From contig NZ_CAMYUE010000001.1 in NCBI RefSeq assembly GCF_947301925.1, forward strand, positions 675,463 to 739,462: a DNA stretch of 64,000 nt, read 5' to 3'. Under the pieces are notes generated by a model. That model ran no database searches and was not told the origin of the DNA. It saw only the letters and a program-made list of their open reading frames with translations. Position numbers and translations under genes: made by a program. The stretch is from an uncultured Ruminococcus sp. (GTDB lineage: Bacteria > Bacillota > Clostridia > Oscillospirales > Ruminococcaceae). Below, piece by piece: positions 7,407 to 16,772 of the stretch. The first letter of the stretch is position 1, and every line of letters begins with the position of its first letter.

Positions 7407-10016
7407 ATGAAACTGATTAAACGAATATGCTCTGCGGCGGCAGCATTCACGGTATTCACCGCGGTGTTTACGGCAGTACCAACCGCAGAGGCAGACGCAG
7501 CGACCATAGTGACGGTATCGCCCTATGACGTTTACGACATAAACGGCGGCACCTTTGAGGGCTGGGGAACCTCACTGTGCTGGTGGGCGAACAGAGTTGG
7601 GTATTCCGATATCCTTGCCCAGAAGGCAGCGGACACCTTTTTCAGTCCCGACGGACTGGGACTCAACATCGCACGCTTCAACATTGGCGGCGGTGACGAC
7701 CCGAGCCACACTCACATAACGAGGACGGACTCCAATATGCCGGGCTACACCAGGTACAATAACGGCACGGTGACCTACGACTGGAACGCCGACCACAACC
7801 AGCGCAACGTGCTGGAGCGCTGCATACAGGCCGCAGGCGAAGACATGATAGTGGAGATGTTCTCCAACTCTCCCCCCTACTATATGACCAACAGCGGATG
7901 CAGCTCGGGAGCAAAGACCTCCTCCCAGAACAATCTCCGCGACGACAAGTACACGGATTTCGCCGAGTATCTTGCGGAGGTAACAGCCCACTACGAAAAG
8001 GACTGGGGAATACACGTCCAGAGCATAACCCCCATGAACGAGCCCTACACCGACTACTGGGGAGCCTACAGCAACAAGCAGGAGGGCTGCCATTTCGATC
8101 AGGGCAGCTCCATGGACAAGATATATCAGGAGCTTTCAAAGTCCCTGAAAAAGCGCGGTATCAATGATATCATCATAAGCGCCAACGACGAGTCGGTCAT
8201 CGACACCCAGATCACCTCATGGAACAAGATGTCCGCTGAAACAAAGGCGCTCATCGGCCGTATCGACACCCATACCTACGGCGGAAGCAAGCGCGGCGAG
8301 CTTAAAGACACTGCCATAAAGGCAGGCCGCAACCTCTGGATGAGCGAGGTGGACGGCGGCTCCACAGCAGGCACCGATGCAGGCGAAATGGGCGCAGGCC
8401 TCTGGCTTGCTGACCGCATAACCCTTGACCTCAACGAGCTGAACTCCTCCGCCTGGATATTATGGCAGGTCATCGACAACCATATCTCCTCAGTGGGAAT
8501 GAACGGCAACAAGGACAAGGGCATGGTGAACACCCAGGGCGGCTACTGGGGACTTGCCGTAGCCGACCACGACAACAACAATATTATCCTCACCAAGAAA
8601 TACTACTCCATGGGACAGTTCTCGCGCTATATCCGTCCGGGAATGACCATGCTCAAGTGCAGCAGCAACTGCGTAGCCGCCTTCGATCAGAAGAACGGCA
8701 GACTTGTTATCGTAGCCACCAACGACGGCTCGTCGGACAAGCAGCTGGTATTCGATCTCTCGGGCTTCAGCGCAGTCGGAAGCTCCGCAAAGGCTATCCG
8801 CACCAGCAATTCCGAAAACTGGAAGGATATCGGCGATATCGCCGTATCTGGCGGCGGACTTTCAGCCACCCTTGCAAAGCAGTCCGTCACCACCTTCATC
8901 ATCGACGGCGTAAAGGGCGGCACAGAGCTCACCGACAGGATAGACCTTTCATCGGCAGTCCTCAGCGGCTCCGATTCATGGAACAGCGACAGCTCCACCA
9001 CCTACCACAAGGCCTTTGACGGCAGCGCCTCCACCTTCTTTGACGGCGTTTCCGACGGCTGGGTACAGGCAGACCTGGGCGGACTCTACGACATTACAGC
9101 CCTGGGCTATGCTCCCAGAAGCGGCTATGAATACCGCATGACGGACGGACGCTTCCTCGGCTCACAGGACGGACAGAACTGGACGGAGCTCTACACCGTA
9201 AAGAACAAGCCGACCTCGGGTATGCACTATGTTACAGCTCTTTCGGGAGATAACACCATACGCTATATCCGCTATGAGGTGCCCTCGGGCAAGCCCGCCA
9301 ACGAGTACAACAACGACAGCGCCTACTGTGCAAATATCGCTGAGATAGCGCTGTTCGGAGTTTCCCACGGCCAGTCGCCGCAGCCGAAATACGACAAGCT
9401 GGCATTGGAGATCACAGACGGCACACTTTCATGGCACGAGGATACCAACACCTCTTATGATATGGCCTGCGACGGAAATATCAACACCTTCTTCGACGGA
9501 CTGGAGGGCGGCTACGTCACCTTTGATCTTGGCAGCAGCTGCAAAATAGGCAATATCGCCTACTGTCCCCGCAGCGGCTACGAAGCACGAATGATAGGCG
9601 GCTTCTTCAGCGCCTCACTTGACGGCGTGAACTGGAAGAAGATATACACCGTTGACAGCAAGCCCGCCTTCAGAATGAACTATACTCCCGATTTCGAGGA
9701 TCTGACCGCACGGTATATCCGTTATGAGGTTCCTACGGGAGCTCCCGCAAGTCCCCTCAGCACTGACAGCGTATACCTGTGCAACGTGGCGGAGATAGCG
9801 GTCTACGGCACAAAGGGAGCGCAGTCGCTCACAGGCGATGTGAACGGCGACGGCAGCCTTGATGTTGCCGATCTTGTGACCTATCAGCGCTACCTGCTGA
9901 AGAAGGAAGCCCTGCCCTCCCCCGAAAATGCAGATATAAACGGTGACGGGACCACAGACGTATTTGATATTATAAGTCTCAGAAGGCTGATAATATCAAA
10001 GATAAACTACACATGA
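7407..10016 (+). CDS. GH30 glycoside hydrolase with two CBM32 (F5/8C) domains and a C-terminal dockerin
   Basis: 869 residues with a signal peptide (about 1-31). The catalytic domain (about 32-500) contains the GH30 landmarks GLNIARFNIGGGDDPS, FSNSPPYYMT, acid/base Glu212 in ITPMNEPYTDYWGAY and nucleophile Glu314 in LWMSEVDGG. The pattern most resembles endo-beta-1,6-galactanase-type GH30, an inference. Two discoidin-like CBM32 modules follow (about 511-650 and 668-800), both with repeated IRYIRYEVPSG / ARYIRYEVPTG strands. A type I dockerin ends the protein (about 810-868, calcium loops DVNGDGSLDVAD and DINGDGTTDVFD). Secreted; expected to dock to a cohesin scaffold. Confidence 0.92.
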   Translation: MKLIKRICSAAAAFTVFTAVFTAVPTAEADAATIVTVSPYDVYDINGGTFEGWGTSLCWWANRVGYSDILAQKAADTFFSPDGLGLNIARFNIGGGDDPSHTHITRTDSNMPGYTRYNNGTVTYDWNADHNQRNVLERCIQAAGEDMIVEMFSNSPPYYMTNSGCSSGAKTSSQNNLRDDKYTDFAEYLAEVTAHYEKDWGIHVQSITPMNEPYTDYWGAYSNKQEGCHFDQGSSMDKIYQELSKSLKKRGINDIIISANDESVIDTQITSWNKMSAETKALIGRIDTHTYGGSKRGELKDTAIKAGRNLWMSEVDGGSTAGTDAGEMGAGLWLADRITLDLNELNSSAWILWQVIDNHISSVGMNGNKDKGMVNTQGGYWGLAVADHDNNNIILTKKYYSMGQFSRYIRPGMTMLKCSSNCVAAFDQKNGRLVIVATNDGSSDKQLVFDLSGFSAVGSSAKAIRTSNSENWKDIGDIAVSGGGLSATLAKQSVTTFIIDGVKGGTELTDRIDLSSAVLSGSDSWNSDSSTTYHKAFDGSASTFFDGVSDGWVQADLGGLYDITALGYAPRSGYEYRMTDGRFLGSQDGQNWTELYTVKNKPTSGMHYVTALSGDNTIRYIRYEVPSGKPANEYNNDSAYCANIAEIALFGVSHGQSPQPKYDKLALEITDGTLSWHEDTNTSYDMACDGNINTFFDGLEGGYVTFDLGSSCKIGNIAYCPRSGYEARMIGGFFSASLDGVNWKKIYTVDSKPAFRMNYTPDFEDLTARYIRYEVPTGAPASPLSTDSVYLCNVAEIAVYGTKGAQSLTGDVNGDGSLDVADLVTYQRYLLKKEALPSPENADINGDGTTDVFDIISLRRLIISKINYT

Positions 10017-10020
10017 CAAA

Positions 10021-10056
10021 AAAAGCCTGAAAGCATAAAGCTTTCAGGCTTTTTCA
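10021..10056. terminator. bidirectional terminator between the GH30 and SGNH esterase genes
   Basis: Perfect 14-bp stem (10021-10034 with 10040-10053), five-base loop, A-run before and T-run after, serving two convergent genes. Confidence 0.9.
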
Positions 10057-10073
10057 GATTCATAATCAGCGGA

Positions 10074-11432
10074 TCATACCTGCTCCGCAGTGAGGAAAAC
10101 AGTGTCCATTGCTGTATCGCCGCCTGCGATCACCAGCGGAACCTCGGAGAGAGCATAGCCCTCGGCGGAGATCTCCACGGTATACTCACCGTCAGCCAGA
10201 GCAAATGAATAATTGCCCTCAGCGTCAGCGGGAACTGTCAGTATCAGCTCATCACCGCTGTAAACGTTGATAACTGCGTTTTCGGGAACAGCATTCTCAT
10301 CGGAAGCGTCTGCGACACTGCCGATAACCTCAGACTGTGCAGCCGCTGTGGCAGCACTGAGGAGTCTGGCCTGCTTCTCGTTCTCGATCTCCCTGATCAT
10401 GGCATTTACGCATCTTGCGTAGGCCTTTGCGCCCTCCTCATTGGGATGAATGGAGTAAGCGCTGGCGATACCGCTCTGGTCAAGATCCTGATCCTGCTTG
10501 GTGAGGATTATCTTGTTGATCCAGGCGTTGTCGGAGTATGCCTGATGGCCGCCGTCCTTATCGAACTCTGTCTCAACGTCCACAAAGTGGATATTCATGC
10601 CCTCATTGCGGCACTCGTTTACGATACCGAGTATGGCGTTATTGAACTTGGTAACGTTTCTGTTTACGATAGTGGCCTCCTTCTCGCTGATGAGAACGCC
10701 CTTGCCCTCCTTGTCGAGGAGCTTGGGATAGCCTGCAACGATGATCTCGGCCTGCTGTCCCGCGGAGGACTGTATATCGTTGTATACGCCCTTGATATCG
10801 GCTCTTGTGGCAGCAAATGTAGCCCAGATGTTGTCCATTTCCTTTTCCAGCTTCAGCTTTCCGCTGCCGAAATGGAGGTAGGTGCTGCCTGTAGCACAAG
10901 TAGTGATTATCTCCTCGAAGCCGACGTCATTGCCGCCCACAGTGAGGGTAACGTAGTCAACATCGCCCTTGACCTTGTTCATTACGTCAAGCTGCTTGGG
11001 CATATAATAAGTGGTCTTCAGCGTCCTGAAAAGGGACATTCTCTTGTAGGTGTCCTTTCTCTGGCGCTCCTTTCTGAAGTGCTTTGTCTCGGCGCCCGAA
11101 ACGGCACCGAAGTACCATTTGCAATCCGACGAATTGGTCTGCTTAACGTTGTAGTCCTTCAGCTTTCCGTCGATCTCAGAGAACTCCAGCAGTCCGGGCC
11201 AGCTCTTTGTTGATCTGTGAGCCAGCCAGTCCTCGTCGTAGATCTTGTCCTCCCATGCCTTGTCCTGACCGTAGAATGCGGGAATACCCTCACCCGATGA
11301 ATATGAATCACCGAGGGATACCACGATCAATGGGTCGATTGCTTCGGCAGATGCAGCAGCAGGCATTACAGAAACCAGCAAAGCGGATAATACCGCAGCT
11401 GACGCCAGCCTTTTAATCAGTTTGTTTTTCAT
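10074..11432 (-). CDS. secreted SGNH/GDSL esterase with C-terminal carboxypeptidase-regulatory-like domain
   Basis: 452 residues, signal peptide about 1-29. SGNH blocks are clear: block I VVSLGDSYSSGEG (catalytic Ser), the Gly of GAVSGAE, block III TLTVGGNDVGF (Asn) and block V SIHPNEEGAKAYA (catalytic His). This is the single-domain lipase/esterase type seen in actinobacterial secreted esterases. Residues about 375-450 form a beta-rich module (INVYSGDELILTVPADAEG ... YTVEISAEGY) like carboxypeptidase-regulatory/PEGA domains that bind surfaces or sugars. No dockerin. Its ATG overlaps the end of the upstream surface protein gene by 20 bases, so the two are co-translated; AGGAGG precedes it. 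Substrate unknown (acyl or acetyl ester). Confidence 0.88.
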   Translation of the reverse strand: MKNKLIKRLASAAVLSALLVSVMPAAASAEAIDPLIVVSLGDSYSSGEGIPAFYGQDKAWEDKIYDEDWLAHRSTKSWPGLLEFSEIDGKLKDYNVKQTNSSDCKWYFGAVSGAETKHFRKERQRKDTYKRMSLFRTLKTTYYMPKQLDVMNKVKGDVDYVTLTVGGNDVGFEEIITTCATGSTYLHFGSGKLKLEKEMDNIWATFAATRADIKGVYNDIQSSAGQQAEIIVAGYPKLLDKEGKGVLISEKEATIVNRNVTKFNNAILGIVNECRNEGMNIHFVDVETEFDKDGGHQAYSDNAWINKIILTKQDQDLDQSGIASAYSIHPNEEGAKAYARCVNAMIREIENEKQARLLSAATAAAQSEVIGSVADASDENAVPENAVINVYSGDELILTVPADAEGNYSFALADGEYTVEISAEGYALSEVPLVIAGGDTAMDTVFLTAEQV

Positions 11433-12645
11433 TGATTACCTCCTCATATGTTAATTCGTCAAGCCGTTGGCTTGTTATTTTATCCACGATCTTTAGTATG
11501 ACCGCGGATTCTTTCGGTACAGTTTCGTAGAACTTATTGCCCATTTCGGTATAGCTTGTAAGGGTCTCTGTCTCCGATATCATGACCTGAGCGTCCAGAT
11601 CGGACTCAAGGTTATATGAAGCTGGATTTGCTACAATGGTCCTGCCGACTATATAGATCATCCATATGGAGCCGTCAGCGGCCGCATAGTAGGTCTGATA
11701 CATGGGGTGCTTCTCGTCGGAGTCGGCAGAAGCCTCCACCTCGTCAACGTAGGTACCGTCCATATTATAGTCATAGACCAGCGGATACTCCGTAAAGCCC
11801 CTTTCGTTCAGGAAGGCCAGAGCCTCCTTCTCAGTAAAGACCATTTCGGTCTCCTCGGCCTTTTCCACGGCGACTATCTCCTCGGAATTCTCCTGATAGT
11901 ACTCCTCAACCGCCGTCTGCATATCGGATATATCCATAGTGAACCTCACATTTGCGGTGAGCTCCAGTTCACTGCCGTCAACAGTCACTTTACGGCTGAC
12001 GGAAAAGCTGTGACTGTCAGGCTCCTCCGCCCTTGCATTTCCTGCATTGGCAAAGGAGCCTGCTGCCGAGATGCAAAGCAGTATCATAAGGGCCTTTCCG
12101 CCCTTCTTTTTCCTCAGAACGATAAACGCGCCCGCAGCTCCAGCCAACAGTACCCCCGCAATTATGAAAGGCGCCGCGGAATTGCCGCTTTTCCTGCCGC
12201 TGTCATCATCACTGCCGCTTTCTGCGGTAGTTACCGCAGCCGCCGCTGCTTCGGCAGGAGCCGTTTTCTCCGTGACCGCAGTCACCTCCGCTGTTGCAGC
12301 TGCCGAGGTCTTTTCCGACTTATCCGGCAGAAACACCGACTGAAAGCTTATGCTGTCCCCTGCCATGATATATGTAGCTCTTTTTACGGAGCTGCTGTCG
12401 TCCGCAAGCCGATAGCTTTCGGGCACAAGGCTTTCAAGGGTGACATCTGTGATATCGCTGTCGCTGTTGTTTTCAAGACTGATATCCACGACTATTTTTT
12501 CATCGGCGCCGTAGCTGTCCTTATCCGCGGAGACAGTCAGCTTTACATCGTCCTGAGTTTTTTCCGCACCATAGGCAGGAAGTCCCGACATACCGCCCAT
12601 AATAGCCATAGTGATAAAAAAAGAGGATAGTTTTTTCAGTTTCAA
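11413..12645 (-). CDS. secreted/membrane surface protein of unknown function
   Basis: I chose a TTG start at 12645 because GAGGAGA lies correctly spaced upstream; the longer TTG at 12663 would put the RBS inside the gene. 410 residues: signal peptide (KLKKLSSFFITMAIMGG), a beta-rich CARDB/DUF11-like domain (about 30-105, KLTVSADKDSYGADEKIVVD), an Ala/Glu/Thr linker, a membrane span (APFIIAGVLLAGAAGAFIVL) followed by RKKKGG, then a second hydrophobic stretch (ALMILLCISAAGSFANAGNA) and a C-terminal domain of about 200 residues. Two hydrophobic segments in the middle suggest that the C-terminal half also faces outside. Co-expressed with the overlapping SGNH esterase gene; I do not recognise a family for the whole protein. 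Confidence 0.75.
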   Translation of the reverse strand: MKLKKLSSFFITMAIMGGMSGLPAYGAEKTQDDVKLTVSADKDSYGADEKIVVDISLENNSDSDITDVTLESLVPESYRLADDSSSVKRATYIMAGDSISFQSVFLPDKSEKTSAAATAEVTAVTEKTAPAEAAAAAVTTAESGSDDDSGRKSGNSAAPFIIAGVLLAGAAGAFIVLRKKKGGKALMILLCISAAGSFANAGNARAEEPDSHSFSVSRKVTVDGSELELTANVRFTMDISDMQTAVEEYYQENSEEIVAVEKAEETEMVFTEKEALAFLNERGFTEYPLVYDYNMDGTYVDEVEASADSDEKHPMYQTYYAAADGSIWMIYIVGRTIVANPASYNLESDLDAQVMISETETLTSYTEMGNKFYETVPKESAVILKIVDKITSQRLDELTYEEVINEKQTD

Positions 12646-12716
12646 GTTTTTCTCTCCTCGCAAAAGCTGTTAAAAGCCAACAAAAAAACTGCTTTTACAG
12701 CAACAAATACAATAAT

Positions 12717-12745
12717 AGTATATCACGTCAGGAAGAAAAAGTCAA
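12717..12745 (-). promoter_or_regulatory. promoter of the surface protein-esterase operon
   Basis: Minus strand TTGACT (12745-12740), 17 bases, TATACT (12722-12717). Confidence 0.65.
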
Positions 12746-12775
12746 GAAATCATTAAAAAAAATACCATTTTTATT

Positions 12776-12811
12776 TCATAAAAACAGGAGCCGCTTTTAA
12801 CGGCTCCTGTA
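12776..12811 (-). terminator. terminator after the TraX-like gene
   Basis: Perfect ten-base stem ACAGGAGCCG/CGGCTCCTGT around a seven-base loop, followed on the minus strand by TTTTTAT. Confidence 0.85.
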
Positions 12812-12826
12812 AGCTGTCATATTAAC

Positions 12827-13609
12827 TTATCCGTTGACTATCCTCTGAACGATCCATATGACCAGATAATGCAGCGGATAGAAGCAGTAGAAGAACCATT
12901 TTGCAAATGTGGGGTGCTTTCCCTTTCTGCCGTTGTAGAAAACGGTCATGCAGAGATATGCCGCCACGAACATGAGAAACATCGTACCTATCTGCACCAG
13001 CAGCGGCACAACAGGCGTGCTCCCGAGACTGAAAAGATTTATCCCGCAGTGCAGTAACGCAAGACTCATGTATGCAATACACCGTGCTTTGGGCTTTTCG
13101 CGAAAGATATGCAGGAACAGGATAAAGACCACGCCGAATATCATCCAGTCCGACATGATCAGCAAAGTAGCACCGCATATCAGCACCACAAGACCTATCC
13201 TCTGCCAAAGCTTGTATCTGCTCTCCCATGCCATAAGCGCCAGCAGTCCGAAGAACAGCGTGAAAATAACATTTGTATGCCACCAGCCCTGTACCCTATG
13301 CAGGCACAGCCAGTCGAAGGGCTGTGCTATAGCCGCGAATATCAGCAGTCTCAAGGCATACTTTTTTCTGTCACGGGTATATTTATAGCCGTCCGCGATA
13401 AAGAAGAACATCACAGGCGGGCAGAATATGGACGTAAAGATCAGCGCCAGCTCCCACAGCGGAAGCTCATAGTATACGGAAAGATCGCCGTCGTTCCTGT
13501 CCAGCAGCACCCAGCCGATGAGATGTCCCCAGAACATGATGAATATGGCAAGACATTTCATCATATCGCGGTTGAATATCTTGTATTTTTTTGTCACGTC
13601 AGAACTCAT
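12827..13609 (-). CDS. TraX-family integral membrane protein (putative acyltransferase)
   Basis: 260 residues with about seven membrane spans. MMKCLAIFIMFWGHLIGW and SIFCPPVMFFFIADGYKYT with RLLIFAAIAQPFDWL are typical of TraX (PF05857), whose founding member acetylates F-pilin but whose chromosomal Firmicute homologues have unknown, probably envelope acyl-modifying roles. AGGAGA lies before the ATG. The lipoprotein and rubredoxin genes lie upstream on the same strand with short gaps (21 and 47 bases), so the three may be co-transcribed. Confidence 0.85.
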   Translation of the reverse strand: MSSDVTKKYKIFNRDMMKCLAIFIMFWGHLIGWVLLDRNDGDLSVYYELPLWELALIFTSIFCPPVMFFFIADGYKYTRDRKKYALRLLIFAAIAQPFDWLCLHRVQGWWHTNVIFTLFFGLLALMAWESRYKLWQRIGLVVLICGATLLIMSDWMIFGVVFILFLHIFREKPKARCIAYMSLALLHCGINLFSLGSTPVVPLLVQIGTMFLMFVAAYLCMTVFYNGRKGKHPTFAKWFFYCFYPLHYLVIWIVQRIVNG

Positions 13610-13630
13610 AAAAAGTCTCCTGCGCAGTCA

Positions 13631-14062
13631 TTACGGAAGATAATCGGTGAAGGTCACCTCGTAATTGTAGTTTATGCCGTCGGCAACCGTATATTTTGAC
13701 GACACTTTGTTTACAGCACTGTATACCGCATTTTTCTCCTGACCGTCCACGCTCCAGACCACCTTGTCCTGCCCGATCTTCTTGATCTCCGCGATCATCT
13801 CGCAGTCGCTCTTTTTCGGCCTTTCAAAGAGCCAGTGTCCGCCGTAATCCTCATAGAACTCATCGCCCTCATGAATGGTGAAGCTCTCGGTGAACTCCCC
13901 CGAACCAAGGTCGTTGCCGTCCTCACCGTAGCCGCCGTAGACCGACTTCACGGTGATTGTACAGGAAGCGGTGGACTTCTTTTCCTCCTTGGTGCCGCAG
14001 CCCGCAAGCATGAGCACTGCCAGGGAAACGCCCATAACAGCAGTAATATTCCTTATCTTCAT
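13631..14062 (-). CDS. small lipoprotein of unknown function
   Basis: 143 residues. Signal peptide ends in a clear lipobox (VLMLAGCG, Cys about residue 22). The mature part is a compact beta-rich domain with SVYGGYGEDGNDLGSGEFTE and repeated aromatic residues; no known motif. GAGGTGA before the ATG. Probably membrane-anchored outside the cell. Confidence 0.75.
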   Translation of the reverse strand: MKIRNITAVMGVSLAVLMLAGCGTKEEKKSTASCTITVKSVYGGYGEDGNDLGSGEFTESFTIHEGDEFYEDYGGHWLFERPKKSDCEMIAEIKKIGQDKVVWSVDGQEKNAVYSAVNKVSSKYTVADGINYNYEVTFTDYLP

Positions 14063-14109
14063 TTTTTGTCACCTCATGATCATTTGTTTATATCATAAGC
14101 CTTTTCGGC

Positions 14110-14886
14110 TCATTTCTTCTCAAACATATCCGCACCTACGCCGCAAATGGGACATACATAGTCCGCAGGCAGCTCGTCTCCCACATATTCATAGCCGCAG
14201 ACAGTACATCTCCATACAGTCTTTCCGTCCTCGGTCTTGCCAACTGGAACGACCTCCTCCTTGTCGCCGCCTACCTTTTCAAAGTCCGCCTTGCCGTGCT
14301 TGCATATGGGACAGACGAAGTCGTCGGGGACCTCCTCTCCCACATACTCATAGCCGCAGATGGCGCATCTCCACACGGTCTGACCGTCGGGAGCAGTTCC
14401 CACTGCCTCGGGCTTGGGCTTGATATTGCTCTGGTAGTATTCATATGTGGCGGAGGGAGCGTCGCTCAGCACCTCCATATCCTCAACATTGCCAATGAAC
14501 ATGGTATGGGTGCCCAGGTCTATGCTGTGCCATACGGAGGCCGAAATATAGGCGTTGGTGCCCTTTGTGACTATCATGCAGCCGTTATCGCCGCGCTTGC
14601 AGTCCGTAAAGTCCGCGAACTTGTCCACGTCCCTGCCCGACTGGAAGCCGAAGCGCCTGAAGAGCTCAAAATCCGCATCGGTGCTGATGACCGAAGCCGT
14701 GAACCTTCCCGTAGCCATTATCATATCGTGGGTGTAGTTTGATTTCGCCACGGTAAGACTTACCTTATTGGGACTGGAAGTCACCTGTGCAAGGGTATTG
14801 GTGATACAGCCGTTGTCCTTTCCCTCGTTGCAGGTCGTTACCACGAAAAGTCCGTAGCTTATTTTGTACATTGCTTTCTTGTCCAT
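14110..14886 (-). CDS. flavin reductase-like FMN domain fused to two rubredoxin domains (high-molecular-weight rubredoxin type)
   Basis: The start MDKKAMYKISYG at 14886 is preceded by GGAGG; a longer frame exists upstream but lacks an RBS. 258 residues. The first 160 form a flavin reductase-like FMN-binding domain (YGLFVVTTCNEGKDNGCITN, a hallmark of these proteins). Two rubredoxin modules follow: WRCAICGYEYVGEEVPDD...CPICKHG (about 178-212) and WRCTVCGYEYVGDELPAD...CPICGVG (about 227-258), each with CxxC...CPxC iron ligands. Proteins of this type pass electrons from NAD(P)H to oxygen- or NO-reducing flavodiiron proteins or peroxidases in anaerobes. Two rubredoxins instead of one is the less common form. 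Confidence 0.9.
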   Translation of the reverse strand: MDKKAMYKISYGLFVVTTCNEGKDNGCITNTLAQVTSSPNKVSLTVAKSNYTHDMIMATGRFTASVISTDADFELFRRFGFQSGRDVDKFADFTDCKRGDNGCMIVTKGTNAYISASVWHSIDLGTHTMFIGNVEDMEVLSDAPSATYEYYQSNIKPKPEAVGTAPDGQTVWRCAICGYEYVGEEVPDDFVCPICKHGKADFEKVGGDKEEVVPVGKTEDGKTVWRCTVCGYEYVGDELPADYVCPICGVGADMFEKK

Positions 14887-15141
14887 AGTTTTTACCTCCG
14901 TTTTTGACATATAATAGCTGAAACTAGCCTCATATACTGATTTTAACAAAAATCTTCCGCCAATTCAAGTATATTTTATTAATATTCTTTAATCAGCATA
15001 AATAAGCCGTCACCCTCAGAGTGAGAGTACCGGCCACTGTCTTTATATATGAATGTTACGTTATCCGAGAAACAAGAATGCAATATATGCGGCTGCCAGA
15101 GACAGCAGGCAAAGCATGACCTCTCCTTCTCATTTTTTAAG

Positions 15142-15558
15142 TCAGTATATCTTAAAATGACTTCCCCTGAACCCCAAACGGATCATGACCAGAAGCACTG
15201 CAATTACCAGCAATACCGCAAAAACCTTCTGCTTTCGTGCTATGAACTCACCGGGAACTATATACTCTTCGGGGAATACGGGATTTATCCTGAGAATGAT
15301 CGAGTCGTCTTTATCATAGAGCGAGGAATTCGACCTGACGATATGCCGGTATTCTTCACCGCCGTAGGTATAGACAAAGGTGTATGTGAAGGTAAACCTT
15401 CTTTCCTCGCCGGGGAACTTCAGGGTGCTTGTATCCACATCTCTGAGCGTGGCTTCCACCTCCTCGGTGTAGCACCTGTATTTATAGAATACATCCAGCC
15501 CATGATAGATAAATAAGCCCACGACAGCTACGACTTCAATAATTGTCTCCATATCCAC
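15142..15558 (-). CDS. DUF3592-like small membrane protein
   Basis: 138 residues: an N-terminal membrane span (IIEVVAVVGLFIYHGLDVFY), a beta domain with FTYTFVYTYGGEEYRH (the Tyr-rich strand typical of DUF3592) and RINPVFPEEYI, then a C-terminal span (VFAVLLVIAVLLVMI). Start taken at GTG 15558 because TGAGGT lies seven bases before it; an ATG two codons in is possible. Function unknown. A similar protein lies at 18269 on the other side of thiDC. Confidence 0.7.
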   Translation of the reverse strand: MDMETIIEVVAVVGLFIYHGLDVFYKYRCYTEEVEATLRDVDTSTLKFPGEERRFTFTYTFVYTYGGEEYRHIVRSNSSLYDKDDSIILRINPVFPEEYIVPGEFIARKQKVFAVLLVIAVLLVMIRLGFRGSHFKIY

Positions 15559-15665
15559 AGCATTACCTCATTTACAGTACATTCCCGACTTAGCTTCATT
15601 ATTATCATTATATCACAGGGCGTGATTATTTTCAATATCTTTCAGAAACAACTGCCCCAAGCCGC

Positions 15666-15693
15666 TTGACAATTCCGATAAAAGTGGTATAAT
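15666..15693 (+). promoter_or_regulatory. promoter of the thiDC operon
   Basis: TTGACA (15666-15671), 16 bases, TATAAT (15688-15693), a few bases before the TPP aptamer. Confidence 0.75.
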
Positions 15694-15700
15694 AATAAAA

Positions 15701-15782
15701 AAGGGAGCTTGTGAACAGGCTGAGAGGGAGTTGTAAACTCCGACCTTACCTGATTTGGATAATGCCAACGGAGGGAAATACT
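15701..15782 (+). promoter_or_regulatory. TPP (THI-box) riboswitch
   Basis: The conserved THI-box parts are present in order: GGGAGC, GGCTGAGAGGG (15719-15729), ACCTTACCTGATTTGGATAA (centre near 15755) and CCAACGGAGGGAA. It binds thiamin pyrophosphate in this family. A terminator follows ten bases later, so control is probably transcriptional attenuation of thiD and thiC. Confidence 0.97.
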
Positions 15783-15792
15783 TATGTAACGT

Positions 15793-15824
15793 AGGTGCGT
15801 CTCTCTGTGGGCGCACCTTTTTTT
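15793..15824 (+). terminator. riboswitch expression-platform terminator
   Basis: AGGTGCG/CGCACCT stem then seven T. It lies between the TPP aptamer and thiD. After it come two more small hairpins (GCAGCG/CGCTGC near 15825-15839 and GCGGGACA/TGTCTCGC at about 15839-15867) in the leader before thiD. Confidence 0.9.
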
Positions 15825-15921
15825 GCAGCGTCACGCTGCGCGGGACATCGGGGGCACCACCTTGTCTCGCGGTACAAAATTAATGCTGGGGCAGAAGCCC
15901 GACCGTAAAGGAGCAATGATA

Positions 15922-16728
15922 ATGAAAACAGCATTAACGATCGCAGGGAGCGATTCCTGCGGAGGCGCCGGTATTCAGGCGGACATCAAAACGATGACCA
16001 TGAACGGTGTTTACGCTATGAGCGCAATAACGGCTCTCACGGCTCAGAACACTACCGGCGTAACAGGTATTATGGAGGTAACGCCTGAATTTCTTGCCAT
16101 GCAGCTGGACGCTGTATTCACGGACATACGTCCCGACGCAGTAAAGACAGGCATGGTATCCTCCGGAAAGCTCATACGCACTATTGCGGAAAAGCTGCGG
16201 CAGTACAAGGCCGGCAATATCGTGGTGGATCCCGTTATGGTGGCCACCAGCGGCGCCAGACTCATCGCCGAGGAGGCGGTGGAGACCCTGAAAGCGGAGC
16301 TCCTTCCCCTTGCGGCACTGGTCACTCCCAATATCCCCGAGGCGGAGATACTTGCGGATATGAGCATATCCTCGGAGGAGGATATGGTGAAGGCTGCCGC
16401 GATCATCGGCGAAAGATACGGCTGTGCCGTGCTCTGCAAGGGCGGTCACAGTCTCAATGACGCAAACGACCTGCTGTGGAATGACGGAAACTGCACATGG
16501 TTCATGGGAAAACGTATAGACAATCCCAACACCCACGGTACGGGCTGTACTCTTTCAAGCGCCATTGCCTCAAATCTTGCCAAGGGCTTTACTCTTGAGA
16601 AGTCAGTCGAACGGGCAAAGGACTACATATCTGGAGCTCTGGCTGCAATGCTTGATCTCGGTAAGGGCAGCGGCCCCATGGCTCACGCATTCGCTCTCAC
16701 GGGAGAGTTCGCAAAGGAAGCAGAATAA
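15922..16728 (+). CDS. thiD: hydroxymethylpyrimidine/phosphomethylpyrimidine kinase
   Basis: Start chosen at ATG 15922 ([17 protein letters not shown]), eight bases after AAGGAG; 268 residues, the usual ThiD length. [16 protein letters not shown] is the ThiD substrate loop and [12 protein letters not shown] (near residue 210) the anion-hole/catalytic Cys loop of this ribokinase fold. ThiD phosphorylates HMP and HMP-P to HMP-PP, the pyrimidine precursor of thiamin. Controlled by the TPP riboswitch; followed directly by thiC. Confidence 0.95.
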   Translation: MKTALTIAGSDSCGGAGIQADIKTMTMNGVYAMSAITALTAQNTTGVTGIMEVTPEFLAMQLDAVFTDIRPDAVKTGMVSSGKLIRTIAEKLRQYKAGNIVVDPVMVATSGARLIAEEAVETLKAELLPLAALVTPNIPEAEILADMSISSEEDMVKAAAIIGERYGCAVLCKGGHSLNDANDLLWNDGNCTWFMGKRIDNPNTHGTGCTLSSAIASNLAKGFTLEKSVERAKDYISGALAAMLDLGKGSGPMAHAFALTGEFAKEAE

Positions 16729-16772
16729 TGAGCGCCAATGCTCAGAATAATATCAAATCGGAGGAAATCAGT